From contig JARBUG010000033.1 in assembly GCA_029239785.1 (NCBI GenBank), positions 1 through 32,431 of the forward strand: a stretch of 32,431 nt of DNA. Direction: 5' to 3'. Below, piece after piece: positions 30,201-32,431 of the stretch. The notes beneath the pieces are model-generated. The model was not told the origin of the DNA, ran no database searches, and was given only the letters and a program-made list of their open reading frames with translations. Origin of the DNA: Symbiobacteriaceae bacterium (lineage in GTDB: Bacteria; Bacillota; Sulfobacillia; Symbiobacteriales; Symbiobacteriaceae). How positions within the stretch are numbered: the first letter of the stretch is position 1; every line of letters begins with the position of its first letter. A program made the translations under genes and the position numbers.

Positions 30201-31613
30201 TCACGCGCCGGTTGCGGCGGCAGTTTCAGCCTGCGAGCCGCGGGCAGCGGTTTCGAAGGCCTTGCCGGCAACGGCAGACTTAAAAATGTTGTAGATGAAC
30301 AGGAACTGCGCCGACAGGATCATCGTGCCGCCCACGGCCCGGGCGATGTGGTAGGGCTTCTGCTGAATCACAGAGGTGATGAAGCTGCTGGACTGGTTCA
30401 GCGCCCAGTGCGAGCCCTGCACCAGGCCGCCAATCGTCAGGGAGACGAAGAAGAGCGTGAAGCCGATGAGCGAGAGCCAGTAGTGCCACTCCATGAGCTT
30501 TGCGGACCAGATTTCACGGCCCGTCAGCCGAGGCAGGGCATAGTAGATGCTGGCGAACATGATGAACGAGAAGGTGCCGAGCAGGGCGAGGTGGGCGTGG
30601 CCAACGACCCAGTTGGTGAAGTGCGTGATTGCGCTGACCGACCGGAGCGCCTGCATGGGCCCCTGGAAGCACGTGATGAAATAGAAGACCATGGCCGAGA
30701 CCAGAAACTTGAGCGGCACGCTTTCCTTGACGGCGCCCCAGCGGCCGTTCAGGGTGCCATAGAAGTTCGTCAGCACGGTCCATACCGGAATGATGAGGGT
30801 GACGGAGAAGGCGATGGCCACGGTCTGGAGCCAATAAGGCACCGGTCCGTTGACCAGGTGGTGTGCACCCGTGGGGCCATAGACAAAGAAAATCACCCAG
30901 AAACCAATCATGGACAGGCGGTGGCTCCAGACCGGGGCGCCCGTCATTTTCGGCAGCAGGTAATACACTGCACCGATGCCGACCGGCGTGAACCAATATC
31001 CGAGAATGTTATGGCCGTAGAACCAGTTGGCTACCGAGTCATTGACACCGGCAATCGGGTTGTTAGGGAATAGAAATTGGTTGCCGATGATGTACACGAC
31101 CGGTGTGGTAATGACAGCGCCGAGCATGTACCAGGCCGTGACGTACAGTTCTTTTTCCTTGCGAGTGGCGAACGTCATGATCACGTTATAGGCCACCAGA
31201 CCGAACATCACCACGGTCAGCATTTTGTTGATCCAGGGCTGCTCGGCATACTCACGGCCCATGGTGCGGCCGAAGAGCAGGACGACGCCGTAGCTGGTCA
31301 TAAGCAGGTTGTGGAAAAGCACCGTGAAGTTGCCGAGCCGCTCACTGTACAACTTCACGCCGGCGAGGCGGGGCACCATGTAGAAGAGCGTTGCAAAGTA
31401 GGCGCCGCTCAGCCAGCCGAACATGACCAGGTTGGTATGAACGGGGCGGACACGGCCGAAGGTGAAGTACTCGAGAATCGGGACCTCTTTGACCAGGTCA
31501 GGCAGCACCAACAGTAGTGCGGCAAACAGACCGAAGCTCATTCCGATGGCCATCCAGAGGACCGCTGTGTAGTAAAAGTTCCGACTGGATGAGCCTTCAG
31601 CGTTGCTGAACAC
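30201..31613 (-). CDS. ccoN: cbb3-type cytochrome oxidase subunit I (CcoN)
   Basis: 470 residues with about 12 membrane helices; the catalytic subunit that reduces O2 to water. Heme and copper ligands are visible: H59 (low-spin heme b), H201 in 'WFYGHNILGYW', H251-H252 (CuB), and H339 and H341 in 'WVVGHAHLALLG' (heme b3 and low-spin heme). Y245 lies 44 residues after H201, exactly as in the His-Tyr cross-link pair of cbb3 enzymes (H207/Y251 in Pseudomonas stutzeri), and not on H201's own helix as in aa3 enzymes. GTG 31613 has GGAGGAG 7 bases upstream; the open frame upstream lacks a start. NorB was considered, but the Tyr and the CcoO partner favour cbb3. Confidence 0.95.
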   Translation of the reverse strand: MFSNAEGSSSRNFYYTAVLWMAIGMSFGLFAALLLVLPDLVKEVPILEYFTFGRVRPVHTNLVMFGWLSGAYFATLFYMVPRLAGVKLYSERLGNFTVLFHNLLMTSYGVVLLFGRTMGREYAEQPWINKMLTVVMFGLVAYNVIMTFATRKEKELYVTAWYMLGAVITTPVVYIIGNQFLFPNNPIAGVNDSVANWFYGHNILGYWFTPVGIGAVYYLLPKMTGAPVWSHRLSMIGFWVIFFVYGPTGAHHLVNGPVPYWLQTVAIAFSVTLIIPVWTVLTNFYGTLNGRWGAVKESVPLKFLVSAMVFYFITCFQGPMQALRSVSAITHFTNWVVGHAHLALLGTFSFIMFASIYYALPRLTGREIWSAKLMEWHYWLSLIGFTLFFVSLTIGGLVQGSHWALNQSSSFITSVIQQKPYHIARAVGGTMILSAQFLFIYNIFKSAVAGKAFETAARGSQAETAAATGA

Positions 31614-31647
31614 GATTTCTCTCCTCCCAGTTCCAATAACGAAGTGC

Positions 31648-32235
31648 TTAGGCCCCTGCTGCGGACAAACGGTACAACACAATCAAAACCCCTGTAGTAA
31701 AGAAAAGGGCCAGAACACCCATGGCGACAAAGGGAATCCACATGAGCCGCTGCTCACCGGGCCGGGCCACCCGGGAGGCCGTGCGGTCGGCCGGGTCGCC
31801 GTTCCTGAGCAGCGAGTATTTGACCGACTCGCCCATATTCAGCACGCCGGCCCGGCGGGCCAGGTAGTAAACGAGACTCCAGAATAACACGAAGGCTCCG
31901 AGCGTACCGATGATCTGCTGGGCTGCCATGCGGCCGTAGGCCTCGCCGCCCAGAACCTCCTCCACCTTCCCCTTCACGGAGATCTGGTAGCCGCCGGCGG
32001 CCAGTACGAACACCCCGGCGACCAGGAGCCATGGGCCCCATCGCCGGCCGAACTTGCGCCAACCCCGGGGCACAAGCCCGAGCATGCCGAGCAGTCCGGC
32101 AAACCCAAACACCAGCGAAACGCCCCCATAAAGGCCCATCAGGTCGTTGGTGCCGCCGCTCATGTGCTCTGCGTGGGCAACCCGTGGCGCCAGGGCTACA
32201 AGGCACATCGCCAAGAGCATTGTTACATGTTTCAC
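31648..32235 (-). CDS. Four-helix membrane protein with signal peptide, first gene of the cbb3 operon
   Basis: 195 residues from GTG 32235, with GAGGTGG about 10 bases upstream; ATG 32220 is in frame but too far from the site. A signal peptide (1-22, ending 'AHA') is followed by a short 'EHMSGG' start of the mature chain and four helices (about 33-53, 67-84, 105-126, 165-189), with a charged loop between the last two. There is no CxxCH, metal motif or known domain. It precedes ccoN by 34 bases and follows a predicted promoter, so it is probably co-expressed with the oxidase. An assembly factor or extra subunit is possible; I do not recognise the family. Confidence 0.85.
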   Translation of the reverse strand: MKHVTMLLAMCLVALAPRVAHAEHMSGGTNDLMGLYGGVSLVFGFAGLLGMLGLVPRGWRKFGRRWGPWLLVAGVFVLAAGGYQISVKGKVEEVLGGEAYGRMAAQQIIGTLGAFVLFWSLVYYLARRAGVLNMGESVKYSLLRNGDPADRTASRVARPGEQRLMWIPFVAMGVLALFFTTGVLIVLYRLSAAGA

Positions 32236-32237
32236 AA
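32220..32237. promoter_or_regulatory. Rex-box-like sequence over the start codon (weak)
   Basis: An 18-base string with right half TTCACAA exact and left half TTGTTAC (5 of 7) compared with the Rex consensus TTGTGAA-N4-TTCACAA. It overlaps the GTG start of the first oxidase-operon gene, so it may be coincidence of coding sequence. Confidence 0.25.
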
Positions 32238-32284
32238 ACGACAACCCACCTCTGTGTGATGTTCCCCTTAGCCCTAAAGCGCTA

Positions 32285-32307
32285 TTGCGATTTGAGTATG
32301 CTCGCAA
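32285..32307. promoter_or_regulatory. Inverted repeat over the -10 of the oxidase operon promoter
   Basis: Perfect 6-bp arms TTGCGA (32285-32290) and TCGCAA (32302-32307) separated by 11 bases, covering the predicted -10 at 32295-32300. The arm spacing of 17 bases suits a dimeric repressor. Confidence 0.45.
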
Positions 32308-32324
32308 CGGTCTATATACGTCAA
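32295..32324 (-). promoter_or_regulatory. Predicted promoter of the cbb3 operon
   Basis: Minus-strand TTGACG (32319-32324), an 18-bp spacer and CATACT (32295-32300), about 60 bases before the GTG start at 32235. Confidence 0.5.
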
Positions 32325-32431
32325 GATATAAAGCACCTTAAAATGATCGGATATTTTGCGCCACGCTCTTGCATTCACAAGCCCTTGGTGCTACGATTTC
32401 TTTCGGATTACGTAGCTGCCGGGCCATTATG

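Noticed and set aside
30201..31613. Subunit I as a nitric oxide reductase (NorB)
   Set aside because: The His-Tyr spacing of 44 residues, the double-His CuB motif and the CcoO partner with CxxCHTQQVRT indicate cbb3 oxidase.

Overview
The window looks like chromosomal DNA of a high-GC, Gram-positive, spore-former-like Firmicute, most like Symbiobacterium and its relatives. The reasons are the ctsR-mcsA-mcsB-clpC and radA-disA neighbourhood, which is a Firmicutes arrangement; strong GGAGG-type ribosome binding sites in front of nearly every gene; GTG and TTG starts; high GC; and many strong hairpin terminators. The genus assignment is an inference. No rRNA, tRNA, CRISPR array, insertion sequence or prophage is visible.

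Left part (1-7.4 kb): a membrane-anchored serine hydrolase of the beta-lactamase family (cut by the left edge), a small cysteine-containing protein with a MazG-like tail, a secreted beta-propeller lipoprotein, and the minus-strand genes disA (c-di-AMP synthase), radA and a two-CBS-domain protein. A CPBP/CAAX-type membrane protease lies on the opposite strand between these and clpC.

Protein quality control (7.4-12.7 kb, minus strand): ctsR-mcsA-mcsB-[ClpN-only protein]-clpC. This is the arginine-phosphorylation and ClpC degradation system with its repressor. It has an unusual extra gene that encodes only the phospho-arginine-binding N-domain of ClpC. Two CtsR-box-like sites precede ctsR.

Middle (12.7-22.5 kb): mostly single genes set apart by bidirectional terminators. 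They are a tandem GNAT acetyltransferase, an RlmI-type rRNA methyltransferase, a small hydrophilic protein, an EF-G paralogue, a possible 27-codon gene with its own terminator, a DUF4015 putative glycoside hydrolase, a YtcJ-type amidohydrolase, a second small hydrophilic protein, a PpaX-like HAD phosphatase and a YdjM-type membrane hydrolase. A 31-bp hairpin-containing sequence occurs exactly twice, at the 3' ends of ctsR and of the ferredoxin gene, more than 10 kb apart.

Right part (22.6-32.4 kb, all minus strand): a respiratory island. It starts at the right edge with an unknown four-helix membrane protein, then a cbb3-type oxidase (ccoN, a two-heme CcoO-like subunit, a CcoQ-like subunit, a His-rich mini-protein) and ccoG. 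A strong sigma-A-type promoter then drives a split-cytochrome-b bc complex (cytochrome b6, a long subunit IV, Rieske, a 55-aa membrane protein, a diheme cytochrome c) and a NERD-like membrane protein. A four-cluster ferredoxin has its own promoter, with a palindrome over the -35. Together these could form a complete menaquinol to cytochrome c to O2 pathway. Two of its mini-proteins are shorter than usual gene-calling cut-offs and are reported here from direct reading.
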